From: an uncultured Gammaproteobacteria bacterium
Lineage (GTDB): Bacteria > Pseudomonadota > Gammaproteobacteria > JAADHQ01
NCBI GenBank assembly: GCA_947258755.1
Contig: CAMYJO010000004.1
Coordinates: 44,075-108,074 of the forward strand
DNA: 64,000 nt
Reading direction: 5' to 3'
Within the stretch, counting starts at the first letter, position 1; every line of letters starts with the position of its first letter. The position numbers and the translations under genes were made by a program. The notes under the pieces are model-generated. The model was not told the origin of the DNA and did no database searches. It saw only the letters and a list, made by a program, of their open reading frames with translations. Shown one piece after another: positions 52,241 to 61,756 of this stretch.

Positions 52241-53187
52241 GTCAACGAAACACCCAGAGCATGCGTGGCCGACACCAGCGCATCGACAGTACCGGCTTCG
52301 AAGGCAGAATGCCCAGCATCGGCAACTACGCTCAGCGCAGCTTCCGGCCACGCTTTTTTCAGATCAAAGGCCTGCTGGATTGGACACACCATATCATAAC
52401 GGCCATGAACGATCATGGCAGGGATATGCTGAATGCGATCCATATTATCCAAGATCTCGTTTGGCTGCAGAAAGGCATCATGGATAAAGTAATGGCACTC
52501 TATGCGCGCCATGCTTAATGCCGTATGCGGCTCCGACAGGCTTGAGACCAGCTCGGCACTCGGACGCAAACTGGCGCAGCGTGCCTCCCACTTTGACCAG
52601 GCCTTGGCCGCGGCCATGCGCGCCAGCTCATCGTCACCGAATAGGCGCCGGGAATAGGCCTGTACAAGATTATCACGTTCATTTTCAGGGATAGGGTCAA
52701 TAAAATCCTGCCAGTAATCCGGGAATACCTGGCTCGCTCCGTGCTGATAGAACCAGTGGATATCCTGCTGTCGGCACAGGAAAATACCACGTAGTACCAA
52801 CCCCGATACTCTTTCAGGATGGGCCTGGGCATACAAAAGTCCCAGTGTTGAACCCCAGGAGCCACCGAACACCACCCATCGATCGATCGTCAGATGTTCA
52901 CGAATATGTTCAATATCGGCGATCAGCGCCGCGGTATTATTTGCTTCCAGACTCGCATGTGGTCGCGACTGGCCGCAGCCACGCTGATCAAACAGGATGA
53001 TCCTGTAGATATCGGGATCAAAGAAACGACGGTGACTAGGGTCGCAACCGGCACCCGGTCCACCGTGCAAAAAAACCACCGGGATACCGGACGGGTTGCC
53101 ACATTCCTCAACATACAATACGTGCGGTTTGTCTACCGCGAGACTATGTTTCACATAGGGTTTTAGAGCCGGATAGAGTTTTTTCAT
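52237..53187 (-). CDS. pip: Proline iminopeptidase
   Basis: Alpha/beta hydrolase of 316 residues that removes N-terminal proline. VVFLHGGPGAGCDP is the oxyanion loop, VFGGSWGSTLGL the nucleophile elbow, FDQRGCGQSRPH the family signature, and the catalytic Asp and His lie near GRYDMVCP and DAGHSAFE. Coupled to dtd. Confidence 0.93.
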   Translation of the reverse strand: MKKLYPALKPYVKHSLAVDKPHVLYVEECGNPSGIPVVFLHGGPGAGCDPSHRRFFDPDIYRIILFDQRGCGQSRPHASLEANNTAALIADIEHIREHLTIDRWVVFGGSWGSTLGLLYAQAHPERVSGLVLRGIFLCRQQDIHWFYQHGASQVFPDYWQDFIDPIPENERDNLVQAYSRRLFGDDELARMAAAKAWSKWEARCASLRPSAELVSSLSEPHTALSMARIECHYFIHDAFLQPNEILDNMDRIQHIPAMIVHGRYDMVCPIQQAFDLKKAWPEAALSVVADAGHSAFEAGTVDALVSATHALGVSLT

Positions 53188-53270
53188 GCAGGTCTCTTGT
53201 TATTGTGGGCTGCGCATAGATCAGCCTGCTGACGTGCAACGCCGATACATTATTCAAGCCGGACGTGCTA

Positions 53271-53828
53271 TCAATCCCTGACCGTTTCTGGTCGTAACCA
53301 GATCGCCGCCGCTATACCCATCAGCAACAAGGCCAATAACACCAACCACGGACCAAAGTATAATAGCTTGCCAGCAAACGCGATATCAAATGCACGCAGG
53401 TACAACATACCAGAATGTAACAATGCGCCCAGAATAAATAACCAGCTAATCAGCTGTTTAACCAGTATCGGTGCAGCCAGAAAACACAACGTCAGGCCGG
53501 CGATAATATTGAGAACGGCCTCGAGGTTACCATGCGCATGCGGCCCGCCCTTCATGTCGTTGATCGGTGCGCGCACATTCTCAAGCATACTCAATGCCAG
53601 GATGCCGCGGGTATTGGCTTGGGCGAGCTGCTCGGCTGTCAGCGGCTCCATGGTTTCCGGGTTTTCATAATCACTGCCGGCCAGTTGTTGTAAAAAACCG
53701 ACATCTTTCTGCTTGGTCTGCATGGCCCCGCTGACATCCGGAAACATGGTCTCGATCATGTACGGACCCAGGGCGGCCGTAAATACCAGATAGATAAAAC
53801 CAAAAACGATATTTTTTTTACCAATCAT
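53271..53828 (-). CDS. Four-helix membrane protein, unknown
   Basis: 185 residues: one N-terminal membrane segment, a hydrophilic loop (residues 28-95, with QLAGSDYENPETMEPLTAEQ and GGPHAHGNLEAVLN), then three membrane segments. The conserved-looking HAHGNLEAVLNI may bind metal. No family recognised. Its 5' flank carries the small-RNA locus on the other strand. Confidence 0.68.
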   Translation of the reverse strand: MIGKKNIVFGFIYLVFTAALGPYMIETMFPDVSGAMQTKQKDVGFLQQLAGSDYENPETMEPLTAEQLAQANTRGILALSMLENVRAPINDMKGGPHAHGNLEAVLNIIAGLTLCFLAAPILVKQLISWLFILGALLHSGMLYLRAFDIAFAGKLLYFGPWLVLLALLLMGIAAAIWLRPETVRD

Positions 53829-53925
53829 GATCTTCTCCAGGCAGGCAATAATGATGCGCTAAGGCATTAATATGACATAGTTTACATCAAGTATATAGAG
53901 CCTTCGAGGCCGAAAACGGACGATT

Positions 53926-53943
53926 TGTAAGAATCATCCTACA
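53926..53943 (+). promoter_or_regulatory. GacA-type upstream activating sequence
   Basis: TGTAAGAATCATCCTACA matches the consensus TGTAAG-N6-CTTACA at 11 of 12 defined bases. Its centre lies about 66 bases before the expected start of the adjacent GGA-rich RNA, as for Pseudomonas rsmZ-type genes. A plausible -10 (CAGAAT) lies at 53988-53993. Confidence 0.75.
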
Positions 53944-54000
53944 AAATAAACCGTGTTTCACCGACTTTTTATACGCGTTAAATATGGCAGAATACTGCAC

Positions 54001-54155
54001 ATGAATCATTAATCACCAGGATGGTGGTTATTCAAGGAGTATAAAAGTCTATGGATCAGACGCCTGTCAGCGGATAAGGATTTTCAATGACTGGCTCAAT
54101 CACCTCTAGCCAGGTTTTGGCGCGATAGGCCCCGGTTATTCCGGGGCTTTTTTTT
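54001..54155 (+). ncRNA. RsmY/RsmZ/CsrB-type CsrA-sequestering small RNA candidate 1
   Basis: About 155 nt without a reading frame. Five GGA motifs occur, most in predicted loops: AATCACC-AGGAT-GGTGGTT (54011-54029), AAGGAG single-stranded (54034-54039), GTCT-ATGGATC-AGAC (54047-54061), and GTCA...TGAC with two GGAs (54066-54091). It ends in the terminator CCCCGG-TTATT-CCGGGG (54130-54146) plus eight Ts. A GacA box lies upstream. Such RNAs titrate CsrA/RsmA off its mRNA targets. The 5' end is estimated. Confidence 0.8.
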
Positions 54156-54180
54156 CGCCGCATTGCCCACTGAGCAAGCA

Positions 54181-54198
54181 TTTCGGATTAATCCTACA
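54181..54198 (+). promoter_or_regulatory. Degenerate GacA-like box before the second RNA
   Basis: TTTCGGATTAATCCTACA keeps the right half (ATCCTACA) of the box at 53926 but only three of six bases of the left half. Its distance to the predicted start of the second RNA is again about 66 bases. A -10-like CATAAT lies at 54243-54248. Confidence 0.45.
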
Positions 54199-54254
54199 AG
54201 GACATGTGCCATTGTCCGACTACATTACAACATGATATCCATCATAATGGACGC

Positions 54255-54414
54255 ATAGACTGATTGCCGGATAGCAATCACTACAAGGAAAGATCGCTTT
54301 ATTTCCATGGAGCGGAGATCAGCCACAGAGAAGGACCCTTCTGGCTGGTTGCTGTCAAACGGACTGCGTTAGCAGCAATAAAAAACCCGGCATCTGTGTC
54401 CGGGTTTTTTATTG
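54255..54414 (+). ncRNA. CsrA-sequestering small RNA candidate 2
   Basis: About 160 nt with six GGA motifs. Loop-displayed ones are TGATTGC-CGGATA-GCAATCA (54261-54280), ATTTCC-ATGGAGC-GGAGAT (54301-54319) and the GGACTG within a TTGCTG...CAGCAA stem. AAGGAA (54286-54290) appears single-stranded and another GGA lies in AGAAGGACCCTTCT. It ends in the long hairpin at 54374-54416. The stem-loop pattern, not primary sequence, resembles candidate 1. Confidence 0.7.
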
Positions 54415-54416
54415 CT
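54374..54416. terminator. Bidirectional terminator between sRNA 2 and typA
   Basis: A perfect 17-base stem, AGCAATAAAAAACCCGG (54374-54390) and its complement (54400-54416), around a 9-base loop. A/T tracts on both sides make it work for the plus-strand RNA and for typA on the minus strand. Confidence 0.9.
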
Positions 54417-54443
54417 CAGGATTCGGCGCTTAGGCCCATCCTT

Positions 54444-56276
54444 TTAATCATTGGCCGCACGTGCCGCTTTTTTACGTTCATGTTCGAGCAGGAATTTCTT
54501 GCGTAAACGAATAAAATGCGGCGTCACCTCGACCAACTCATCATCATCAATGAATTCCAGCGCTTGTTCCAGCGACTGTTTAATCGGTGGCGTCAACACC
54601 ACGTTTTCATCCGTACCCGATGCACGCACATTGGTCAGCTGCTTACCCTTGAGCGGGTTAACGACCAGATCATTGTCGCGCGCGTGGATACCGATCACCA
54701 TGCCTTCGTAAAGCTCATCACCGTGACTGACAAACAAACGCCCGCGTTCCTGCAAGGTGAACAAGGAATAACCCACGGCCTTACCGGCACCATTGGAAAT
54801 CAGTACACCGTTGATGCGCTTGCCATAATCACCCTTCTTCACCGGGCCGTAATGATCAAATACACTATAAATAAGACCCGTACCCTGGGTGGCAGTCATA
54901 AACTCGGTGCGGAAACCGATTAGTCCTCGTGCTGGCATTATATAATCCAGACGCACACGACCCTTACCATCCGGCATCATGTTCTTCAGATCGCCACCAC
55001 GCAGGCCCAGTTTTTCCATGACTCCGCCCTGGTGTTGTTCTTCAACATCCACGGTAAGCTGCTCAAAGGGCTCCTGTTTCTCACCATCGACCTCGCGAAC
55101 GATAACCTCGGGGCGCGACACACCTAATTCGTAACCTTCACGGCGCATGGTCTCTATCAGTACCGACAGGTGTAATTCACCGCGGCCTGAAACCCTGAAT
55201 TTATCGGGATCATCGGTCGGCTCGACCCGCAGCGCGACGTTATGTACCAGCTCACGCTCCAGTCGGTCCTTGATTTGCCGCGAGGTGACAAACTTGCCGT
55301 CTTTGCCGGCCAGTGGTGACTTGTTGACCTGGAAGGTCATGCTCACTGTCGGCTCATCAACAGACAGGGCTGGCAATGCTTCGACATTGGCGGGATCGCA
55401 CAGTGTGTCAGAGATGCCCAGGTTCTCGATACCGGTAAACGCAATGATGTCGCCCGCTTGAGCCTCTTCCACTTCGACACGTTCAAGACCCAGGAATCCA
55501 AAGATCTGCAATACCCTGCCATTACGGCTCTTGCCTTCCCTGTCGACGATGGTAACGCTGGCATTCTTTTTGATCCTGCCGCGTTTGATACGGCCGACGC
55601 CGATAACGCCGACATAGCTATTGTAATCCAGGCTGGTGACCTGCATCTGGAATGTACCTTCGGTATCCACGTCTGGCGCTGAAACCTCTTTAACGATGGT
55701 CTCGAACAGCGGCGTCATATCACCTTCACTGACATCACTTTCCAGAGACGCAAAGCCCTGGATCGCCGAGGCATACACGATCGGGAAGTCCAGTTGCTCA
55801 TCGGTCGCACCTAGGCGGTCAAACAAATCAAAGGTCTGGTCAATGACCCAGTCCGGTCGTGAGCCTGGCTTGTCGATCTTGTTGACGACCACGATTGGCC
55901 TCAGACCCAGATCAAATGCCTTCTGTGTGACGAACCGTGTCTGCGGCATCGGCCCCTCGACCGCATCCACCAGCAGCAACACACTGTCAACCATCGACAG
56001 TACACGTTCCACCTCGCCACCAAAGTCGGCATGCCCCGGGGTGTCGACGATATTAATATGGTAACCATTCCAGTCGATCGCGGTGTTCTTGGACAGGATC
56101 GTGATACCACGCTCCTTTTCCAGATCATTTGAATCCATCAGACGCTCGGTCGGTGCCGCGCGTTCGTCCAGCGTACCTGACTGCTGCAAGAGTTTATCGA
56201 CCAGCGTCGTCTTGCCATGGTCGACGTGGGCTATGATGGCTATATTTCTCAGTTTTTCGTTCACGGGATACAACAC
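54444..56276 (-). CDS. typA: Ribosome-associated GTPase TypA/BipA
   Basis: Translational GTPase of 610 residues acting in 50S assembly, notably in the cold and under stress. Visible are the P-loop [15 protein letters not shown], switch region [24 protein letters not shown] and the EF-G-like domains III and V ([19 protein letters not shown]). Length is usual. Single gene. Confidence 0.96.
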   Translation of the reverse strand: MLYPVNEKLRNIAIIAHVDHGKTTLVDKLLQQSGTLDERAAPTERLMDSNDLEKERGITILSKNTAIDWNGYHINIVDTPGHADFGGEVERVLSMVDSVLLLVDAVEGPMPQTRFVTQKAFDLGLRPIVVVNKIDKPGSRPDWVIDQTFDLFDRLGATDEQLDFPIVYASAIQGFASLESDVSEGDMTPLFETIVKEVSAPDVDTEGTFQMQVTSLDYNSYVGVIGVGRIKRGRIKKNASVTIVDREGKSRNGRVLQIFGFLGLERVEVEEAQAGDIIAFTGIENLGISDTLCDPANVEALPALSVDEPTVSMTFQVNKSPLAGKDGKFVTSRQIKDRLERELVHNVALRVEPTDDPDKFRVSGRGELHLSVLIETMRREGYELGVSRPEVIVREVDGEKQEPFEQLTVDVEEQHQGGVMEKLGLRGGDLKNMMPDGKGRVRLDYIMPARGLIGFRTEFMTATQGTGLIYSVFDHYGPVKKGDYGKRINGVLISNGAGKAVGYSLFTLQERGRLFVSHGDELYEGMVIGIHARDNDLVVNPLKGKQLTNVRASGTDENVVLTPPIKQSLEQALEFIDDDELVEVTPHFIRLRKKFLLEHERKKAARAAND

Positions 56277-56825
56277 TCTTGCGTTAATTGGAGGCGAATT
56301 GTACTAAAAAACGCGTATTAGCGGGAAATAATATTCAAATAATATAAATAATCATTTAAATACATAGGCTTATGTTAATGCTCTACCCATCGGTAGACTG
56401 AAAATAGAACCCTCACTATCTGACTCAATCACGCATGCGGGCGGTTAATTCGACAATCAGGCTGCCATGACGCTGCGACAAGCGCCCTATCTACAAACAT
56501 GCTGGTGATGGCCCAGGCAAGCTTGGCTGGCCGTTCATTCCTTAACCCGGACCACAAAGGCGCAAGTGGCGAACGACTTTCTTTCAGCTATACTGATAGT
56601 GCATTCCACACTCTCCTCAAATATGAGACCCATGGAGAATATTTATTAGTCGTATTTAGATCATTACCATCTTCGATGCCTGTAGCACTGGAAGTCGTTT
56701 GCAAATGAAAACTCAGGTGACGCCATTCCAGCGCTGAATGAAAAACAACAACCTTATACAAAAGGGACATGGCATGGTGAAATCAACCGCACGACAAATT
56801 GATAGATCAGAATGTTGAGACGCTG
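56277..56825. other. Gap without a convincing gene
   Basis: About 550 bases between typA and the next gene. Short open frames exist on both strands (for instance 56499-56708) but have no ribosome site, family or biased codon use that I would defend. Confidence 0.45.
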
Positions 56826-57923
56826 ATGACCTGCGATCAAACACTCAGCTCACTCGGCCAACTCATTAACGGTAAACTCGGGCGCTGTTTTGCCTGTATG
56901 CGAACGGCTTCCCTGCTGGCAGCCACTTTCGCGATTGCCGCCGTTGCATTTCAGTGTTTCTTCAGTGGTCAGCGCATACTCATACTGCTGCTCTGGGGAC
57001 TTGCTGTAATCTTTACCCTACTGTGGCTGTTACACTTGACCGTCTTTGCGTTAATGGCATACCGCAGTCGTCTCATTCTGCTTACTTTCGAGGGGCGTCC
57101 AGTCAAATCTCCAGGACCGATAAGCTTTGCGGCCAGTCAATGTCTGAAAGCAATGATCTGGACATCTCCGATATGGTGGATACCACAGGCCTTTGGTTTT
57201 GCTCCCGCCAGACAAAAATGTAATTGCTATTTCGATAAAGACTGTAATTGGTGGCTATTACGCTTTTGCGACTGGAGTGCCGTCTGCAACAACGTCCGTA
57301 AAGGCAGCGATAATTGCCCTGAACATGAGGTACCGGGAAGCTGTGATGGCATGTGCGGATGGATAACCCCTTTCTCGGGGTCGCTGGCCACACCTGAATC
57401 CCTGGTAAAACGCATCGACTCTGTATTCGAGCTGTATATATCAATTGCTAGATCCGAGCAAGCTGCCGGTAAACCGAACCCTGCACAAATCGAAGCCCTG
57501 TGGTCGGACTTGCCTGCCCCGCTATGCGATGAGTTCAGGGCCTGGAGTTTTACGGTCCTTAGGATTGCTCTCGGATGGGACCTGACTCCCGGAGCAACAG
57601 TCGAAACCGGACGCTACCTCGCCAGTTCAGAAATGTTTTTTTCACATGTCGCCGATATAGAGGCAACCCCGGCGATACTCGAAGCCACAAGGGATGGCTT
57701 GATAGCGGCGATAAATAATCGTGATGCAGGACAGGTGCAACCCGCGCTATCGGCATTCTGGCAACACTACCCGAAATACCAGCCCGCCCACATCGGTAAC
57801 TGCTATCCGCACGGTCATATTGCTTACGGTACAGCATTGGAATGCCAGCTATCGCACTTAAGCAATATGGCCTCGGTATTGATGGGTGCAGCAGGTCTAA
57901 TTGAATTACAGCCGCCGGAATAA
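56826..57923 (+). CDS. Cysteine-rich membrane protein, unknown
   Basis: 365 residues. Two membrane segments lie near the N-terminus (about 30-55 and 60-85), a third weaker one follows (around 115). The middle is a cysteine-rich stretch (KCNCYFDKDCNWWLLRFCDW, then VCNN, NCPE, SCDGMC) that could bind metal or form disulfides. The last 170 residues are helical and soluble. No family recognised. The ATG at 56826 is preferred over a TTG nine codons upstream, but the start is uncertain. Confidence 0.6.
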   Translation: MTCDQTLSSLGQLINGKLGRCFACMRTASLLAATFAIAAVAFQCFFSGQRILILLLWGLAVIFTLLWLLHLTVFALMAYRSRLILLTFEGRPVKSPGPISFAASQCLKAMIWTSPIWWIPQAFGFAPARQKCNCYFDKDCNWWLLRFCDWSAVCNNVRKGSDNCPEHEVPGSCDGMCGWITPFSGSLATPESLVKRIDSVFELYISIARSEQAAGKPNPAQIEALWSDLPAPLCDEFRAWSFTVLRIALGWDLTPGATVETGRYLASSEMFFSHVADIEATPAILEATRDGLIAAINNRDAGQVQPALSAFWQHYPKYQPAHIGNCYPHGHIAYGTALECQLSHLSNMASVLMGAAGLIELQPPE

Positions 57924-58059
57924 TTTCCGCTCCGCCAAATGTAATAGACAAACCAGATACCAATACAACAGGGCATCTGCCCCTGTGTGCACTGACACGC
58001 TGAGACTATCCTCAGAGTAAAAATACCGGTGGGATAAACGAAAAATGCCTGCGATTGAA

Positions 58060-58428
58060 TTATTGAATAGCCGTTTCGATTAATTTTCGCAACGACGCAA
58101 TGTCATCGCAGCGATCGATTTCTGTGGCCGCTAACAGGACCTTGAGGGCGTCGCCGTCGCGTTGTAAGACCACAGGGTATTGACTCTGCGTAGTTCCGTA
58201 CTGCTGCTCAAACTCATCACGATGCAAAAACTCCACCGGTATACCCAACTGCTCAATGAATTCGCGCCATTCCTTTTTCTCGCTCAACAGACCATAGGTA
58301 ATCGCGCACAGGTTACAGGAATAAGTCGAGGGCGACAGCATCTTGTGGGCAATGTCGGTCATGGTATTGAACAGACCGCTATCGGCGTTGTAGACAAATA
58401 TCAGTGGGCTGGGGTCATTGTCGCTCAT
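58060..58428 (-). CDS. Conserved small protein, unknown
   Basis: 122 residues, soluble. The start PLIFVYNADSGLFNTMTDIA and the cysteine pair in TYSCNLCAITYG suggest a thioredoxin-like or metal-binding small fold; similar proteins are annotated only as hypothetical. ATG at 58428 is preferred over one two codons upstream. Confidence 0.68.
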   Translation of the reverse strand: MSDNDPSPLIFVYNADSGLFNTMTDIAHKMLSPSTYSCNLCAITYGLLSEKKEWREFIEQLGIPVEFLHRDEFEQQYGTTQSQYPVVLQRDGDALKVLLAATEIDRCDDIASLRKLIETAIQ

Positions 58429-58470
58429 AGTCAATCAGACACTCGAATAGTGAGAAAATTCACATCAGTG

Positions 58471-58706
58471 GCGATATGGACTGTGAGAGCCGCTTCGCAC
58501 TTCCCTGTGCTCTCGCGGCATAAGGCCGTCCTTTGAGCAGATCAGAGTTGCTCGCGGACCTAACTTGTGACACATATATAGGGCGATATGGACTGTGAGA
58601 GCCGCTTCGCACTTCCCTGTGCTCTCGCGGCATAAGGCCGTCCATGGCCAAAAGTCGCTCTCGGCCTTCCTTGGCCTTCGCGACATAAGGCCGTCCTTGG
58701 CCAAAA
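58471..58706. repeat. Tandem copies of a GGCATAAGGCCGTCC repeat
   Basis: GCGATATGGACTGTGAGAGC and the following 40 bases occur at 58471-58533 and again at 58583-58643. A third, diverged unit (GTCGCTCTCGGCCTTCCTTG, 58653-58706) lies directly beyond. The third unit is closely related to the 53-base insert in the tRNA fragment at 11631. Confidence 0.78.
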
Positions 58707-58710
58707 AAAA

Positions 58711-58731
58711 GCCGATGTGGTTAACATCGGC
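58711..58731. terminator. Bidirectional hairpin terminator
   Basis: GCCGATGT (58711-58718) pairs with ACATCGGC (58724-58731), flanked by an A-run and TTTT. It would end the minus-strand gene at 58755. Confidence 0.82.
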
Positions 58732-58754
58732 TTTTAGTTTGGCATTGCCAGAGT

Positions 58755-58958
58755 TTATCGGTGTGAACCAGCCTCGGCGTGCGCAAGATCAACGACTTTA
58801 TTAGCCAGATCATTGTATTCCTTGCGGTATCCATCCAGAGGATGACCTTCGCCCGGCGTGTAGTAGTCAAAACCGTCAACGCCATTTTCTTGTTCAAATG
58901 CGACAAACTTCTGTTGCAGTTCGAGCATACGCTTGATGATATCTTGCTTCTCGCTCAT
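58755..58958 (-). CDS. Small conserved protein, unknown
   Basis: 67 residues, mostly helical: SEKQDIIKRMLELQQKFVAF then GFDYYTPGEGHPLDGYRKEY and NDLANKVVDLAH. Strong ribosome site (TTTGGAGG). No family name known to me. Confidence 0.75.
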   Translation of the reverse strand: MSEKQDIIKRMLELQQKFVAFEQENGVDGFDYYTPGEGHPLDGYRKEYNDLANKVVDLAHAEAGSHR

Positions 58959-59045
58959 TGTAATGCCTCCAAATACGGTTCTCTAATGAGTCTAAAAATT
59001 CGAGTGAACGCGACTATAGCATTGCTTGGACCGCGAACCCAGTAA

Positions 59046-59384
59046 AAATGTATCGATAGATGATCTATCCAGACCGACGCAGGACAACTCGCCATCATAA
59101 TCGCCGGTGGTATCTTTCCATTATATACAGGCATTGATAATTAATATATTAGTTTTTGATAATATATTTTAATGCAGCCATCAAAATTGATCCGCCAAAA
59201 GCGATATCCTACTATGGTATAAACACTATCCTATTGTTTTTAAAGACTATATTGTAAATATATCGATCCACAGCTATTAAATTATTTTATTTTATCTTTA
59301 TCAATACACGAGCTTTTTACTATACAATGCCCGTGCTGACTAAACAGCCAGACTGCAGCCAACACAGGCATCTATACCATTATT
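59046..59384. other. AT-rich promoter region
   Basis: About 340 bases with very low GC between divergent genes. TATACAAT near 59322 may be a -10. Nothing else stands out. Confidence 0.45.
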
Positions 59385-59780
59385 ATGTCATTACTACTCT
59401 CTATTGTTGAAATCGGCGGTTACCCTGATTTCAACGCCCTTTATCAAGAACACGGCTACCATACCCAAACCGTCAAATCAGTGCGCAAGGCTATTTCAAG
59501 CATGAAAAAACAGGCCCCGGCGGTGATCGTTGCCGAATTCAATTTTCAGTCGGATTTCAGGGACCGCACCAGTAACCTGGAAACCCTGCTGGCCACCGTC
59601 CAGGGCCAATACCCGGACTGCAAGGTCATCGTCTTCTATGAAGCGGAGTACGCGCCGGCCTTTGCACGCCTGCAGCAAAGTTACCCGATCGATTGCGCCC
59701 TGCAATTCCCGGTCACTCATGAACACATGCGTAGCGCATTGGCACAACTCAGCGCACCGGGACTGACGGATGCCCACTAA
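59385..59780 (+). CDS. Degenerate receiver-like small protein
   Basis: 131 residues with the strand-helix order of a receiver domain, but the phosphoacceptor strand reads VIVAEFNF (Glu instead of Asp). The acidic pair after strand 1 is missing too. It overlaps the methyltransferase start by 11 bases. Possibly a pseudo-receiver; uncertain. Confidence 0.6.
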   Translation: MSLLLSIVEIGGYPDFNALYQEHGYHTQTVKSVRKAISSMKKQAPAVIVAEFNFQSDFRDRTSNLETLLATVQGQYPDCKVIVFYEAEYAPAFARLQQSYPIDCALQFPVTHEHMRSALAQLSAPGLTDAH

Positions 59781-60603
59781 CCAGGACATTAAACAGAAGG
59801 TCACCGAAGTATTTGATCTGGTCGCGGATGGTTATGACCACCCATCGCTACGCTTCTTCCCTTCTTGCGCCGATGCCTTGATTCATTTCATTCGCCCGCA
59901 ACCTGGCAGCAAGATCCTTGATGTGGCCACCGGCACGGGTGTTGCTGCAGTCGCCGCTGCGCGTACGATAGGTTCGAGTGGCCGCGTCCAGGCCATTGAC
60001 CTGGCCGAGGACATGATCGAAAAGGCGATCATGAATGTAGAAAAGATGGCTTTAAACAATGTCGATTTTCACGTCATGGATGCCGAGCAGGTGGAATTCA
60101 AAAGCAACTACTTTGATGCGGTCATGTGTTCATTTGGCATTTTCTTCTTGCCCGACATGCAGGCAGCATTAACAAACTGGCTACGGGTACTGAAACCGGG
60201 TGGCCAGGTCGCATTCACTATTTTTGGTGAAACGGCCTTACGGCCTATGGCTGAAATATTTCGTGCACAGATGGAACAATACGGTGTTGAATTTGACAAA
60301 ACCGCATGGGAAAAACTCAATCAAAAACAACATTGCGAACAACTGTTGGATAAGGCCGGTGCAACTGACATTCGCGTGCTCGAAAAACAAATGGGTTATC
60401 ATCTAGACAATGCCGATGACTGGTGGGCGGTGATCTGGAATAGTGGCTTTCGCGCTTATATCGAACAGCTTAGTCCTGAGCAACTGGCAGAGTTTCGCAT
60501 CCAACACCTGCAGGAGGTGAGCAAACTGGCCACCGATAAAGGCCTGTGGATGGATGTCAACGTACTATTTGCCAGTGGCCAAAAACCCGCCAATATTGAA
60601 TAA
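59770..60603 (+). CDS. Class I SAM methyltransferase, UbiE-like
   Basis: 277 residues. SAM motif I is ILDVATGTGVAAVAAAR, motif II VMCSFGIFFLPDM, motif III LRVLKPGGQVAF, as in UbiE/COQ5 methyltransferases. The substrate is unknown; ubiE proper is usually shorter (about 250) and in a ubi operon. It overlaps the preceding gene, with a nitroreductase following after 19 bases. Confidence 0.82.
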   Translation: MPTNQDIKQKVTEVFDLVADGYDHPSLRFFPSCADALIHFIRPQPGSKILDVATGTGVAAVAAARTIGSSGRVQAIDLAEDMIEKAIMNVEKMALNNVDFHVMDAEQVEFKSNYFDAVMCSFGIFFLPDMQAALTNWLRVLKPGGQVAFTIFGETALRPMAEIFRAQMEQYGVEFDKTAWEKLNQKQHCEQLLDKAGATDIRVLEKQMGYHLDNADDWWAVIWNSGFRAYIEQLSPEQLAEFRIQHLQEVSKLATDKGLWMDVNVLFASGQKPANIE

Positions 60604-60622
60604 ATAAATCTGGAGAAATACC

Positions 60623-61213
60623 GTGACAAAGGCTTTATCAGAACAAGCGCTGGATACTCTTTTTAATGAAGCCCGCAGCCATAATGGCTGGCAGGACACC
60701 GAAGTCAGTGACGATCAGTTGCAACAGATCTATGCATTGATGAAAATGGGACCAACCGGTGCCAATTGCTGCCCGGCAAGGATACATTTCGTGCGCAGTG
60801 ACGAATCCAGAGCACAACTACTGCAGTGTGTTAGTGATGGCAATGTCGAGAAATGCCGCACTGCACCAGTCGTTGCTGTCATCGGTATGGACATGGAATT
60901 TTACGAGCAATTACCCAAACTGTTCCCACATACCGACGCACGTTCCTGGTATGTCGGCAATGACGAAGCCATTTACAATACCGCGTTTCGCAACAGCACC
61001 TTGCAGGCAGCATATTTTATGATGGCTACCCGCAGCCTGGGACTCGATTGTGGCCCGATGAGCGGTTTCGACGCCGATAAAATGAACGCAGCCTTCTTCC
61101 CTGACGGTAAGATCAAAATCAATATGATTTGCGCAATCGGCAAGGGCGACCCGGATAAACTGTTTCCACGTCATCCGCGTCTTGATTTTGATGAGGCCTG
61201 CAAGATATTGTAA
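60623..61213 (+). CDS. Nitroreductase-family protein, RutE-like
   Basis: Flavin reductase-fold protein of 196 residues, same length as E. coli RutE (malonic semialdehyde reductase). MKMGPTGANCCPARIHFV is the FMN-binding start and LGLDCGPMSGFDADKMNAAF the family signature. GTG start after CTGGAGAAA. No other rut genes are near, so the substrate is open. Confidence 0.85.
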   Translation: MTKALSEQALDTLFNEARSHNGWQDTEVSDDQLQQIYALMKMGPTGANCCPARIHFVRSDESRAQLLQCVSDGNVEKCRTAPVVAVIGMDMEFYEQLPKLFPHTDARSWYVGNDEAIYNTAFRNSTLQAAYFMMATRSLGLDCGPMSGFDADKMNAAFFPDGKIKINMICAIGKGDPDKLFPRHPRLDFDEACKIL

Positions 61214-61298
61214 TTAAGCTTTCCCCAAGCACACCATGGATAGCCTGTTACGTTAACGAGACATACAATATTCAACACCATCTAAATAGGGATCTCTT

Positions 61299-61700
61299 AT
61301 GCCAAACGATTCAGCAACAGAAGTTACCAGTGAAACAAGCAACATCTGGAAAAACCATGTCTCGGTTCCAGATACACCGGCGGGCTTTACCGTCAGGACA
61401 ACTTACCCAGGCAACGAAGACGGCGCTGAAGTCATGCTGGAACGCTGGGAGGCAGGCACAGAAGAGCCTCCACACTCACACCCCGGTGATGACATGACCG
61501 TCGTTGTTGAAGGCAAAATGTCGATACAGTTCTACATAAAATCAGACGATGGACTTATTGCTGACGGCGATCTGTTGATTCTTAACCAGGGTGATACCGG
61601 CTATATCAAGGCCAATCGAATACACGACGCCAAGTATCTTGAGCCCTGCAAACTGGTCTACGTGCATGACAAGGCCTTCGGTTTCATTGCAGCATCCTAA
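61299..61700 (+). CDS. Cupin-fold protein
   Basis: 133 residues forming one cupin. Motif 1 shows the metal histidines in EEPPHSHPGDDMTVVVEGKM and motif 2 the third in NRIHDAKYLEPCK. Whether it is an enzyme or a sensor is not visible. Confidence 0.8.
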   Translation: MPNDSATEVTSETSNIWKNHVSVPDTPAGFTVRTTYPGNEDGAEVMLERWEAGTEEPPHSHPGDDMTVVVEGKMSIQFYIKSDDGLIADGDLLILNQGDTGYIKANRIHDAKYLEPCKLVYVHDKAFGFIAAS

Positions 61701-61756
61701 CTACACCTATTATAAGACCAGCATATGCTGATCAGACCAGGTCATTACTTGCCTTG

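Noticed and set aside
54205..54235. TGTCC...TTACA as a GacA box for the second small RNA
   Set aside because: Half-sites are poor and one base too close; the degenerate box at 54181 has the better right half and the matching distance.
56499..56708. Small plus-strand gene after typA
   Set aside because: No ribosome site, no domain, and an overlapping open frame on the other strand of similar length.
58459..58704. Short minus-strand frames over the tandem repeats
   Set aside because: They only translate the repeat units (repeated CHREST/YAAR-like peptides) and have no start signals.
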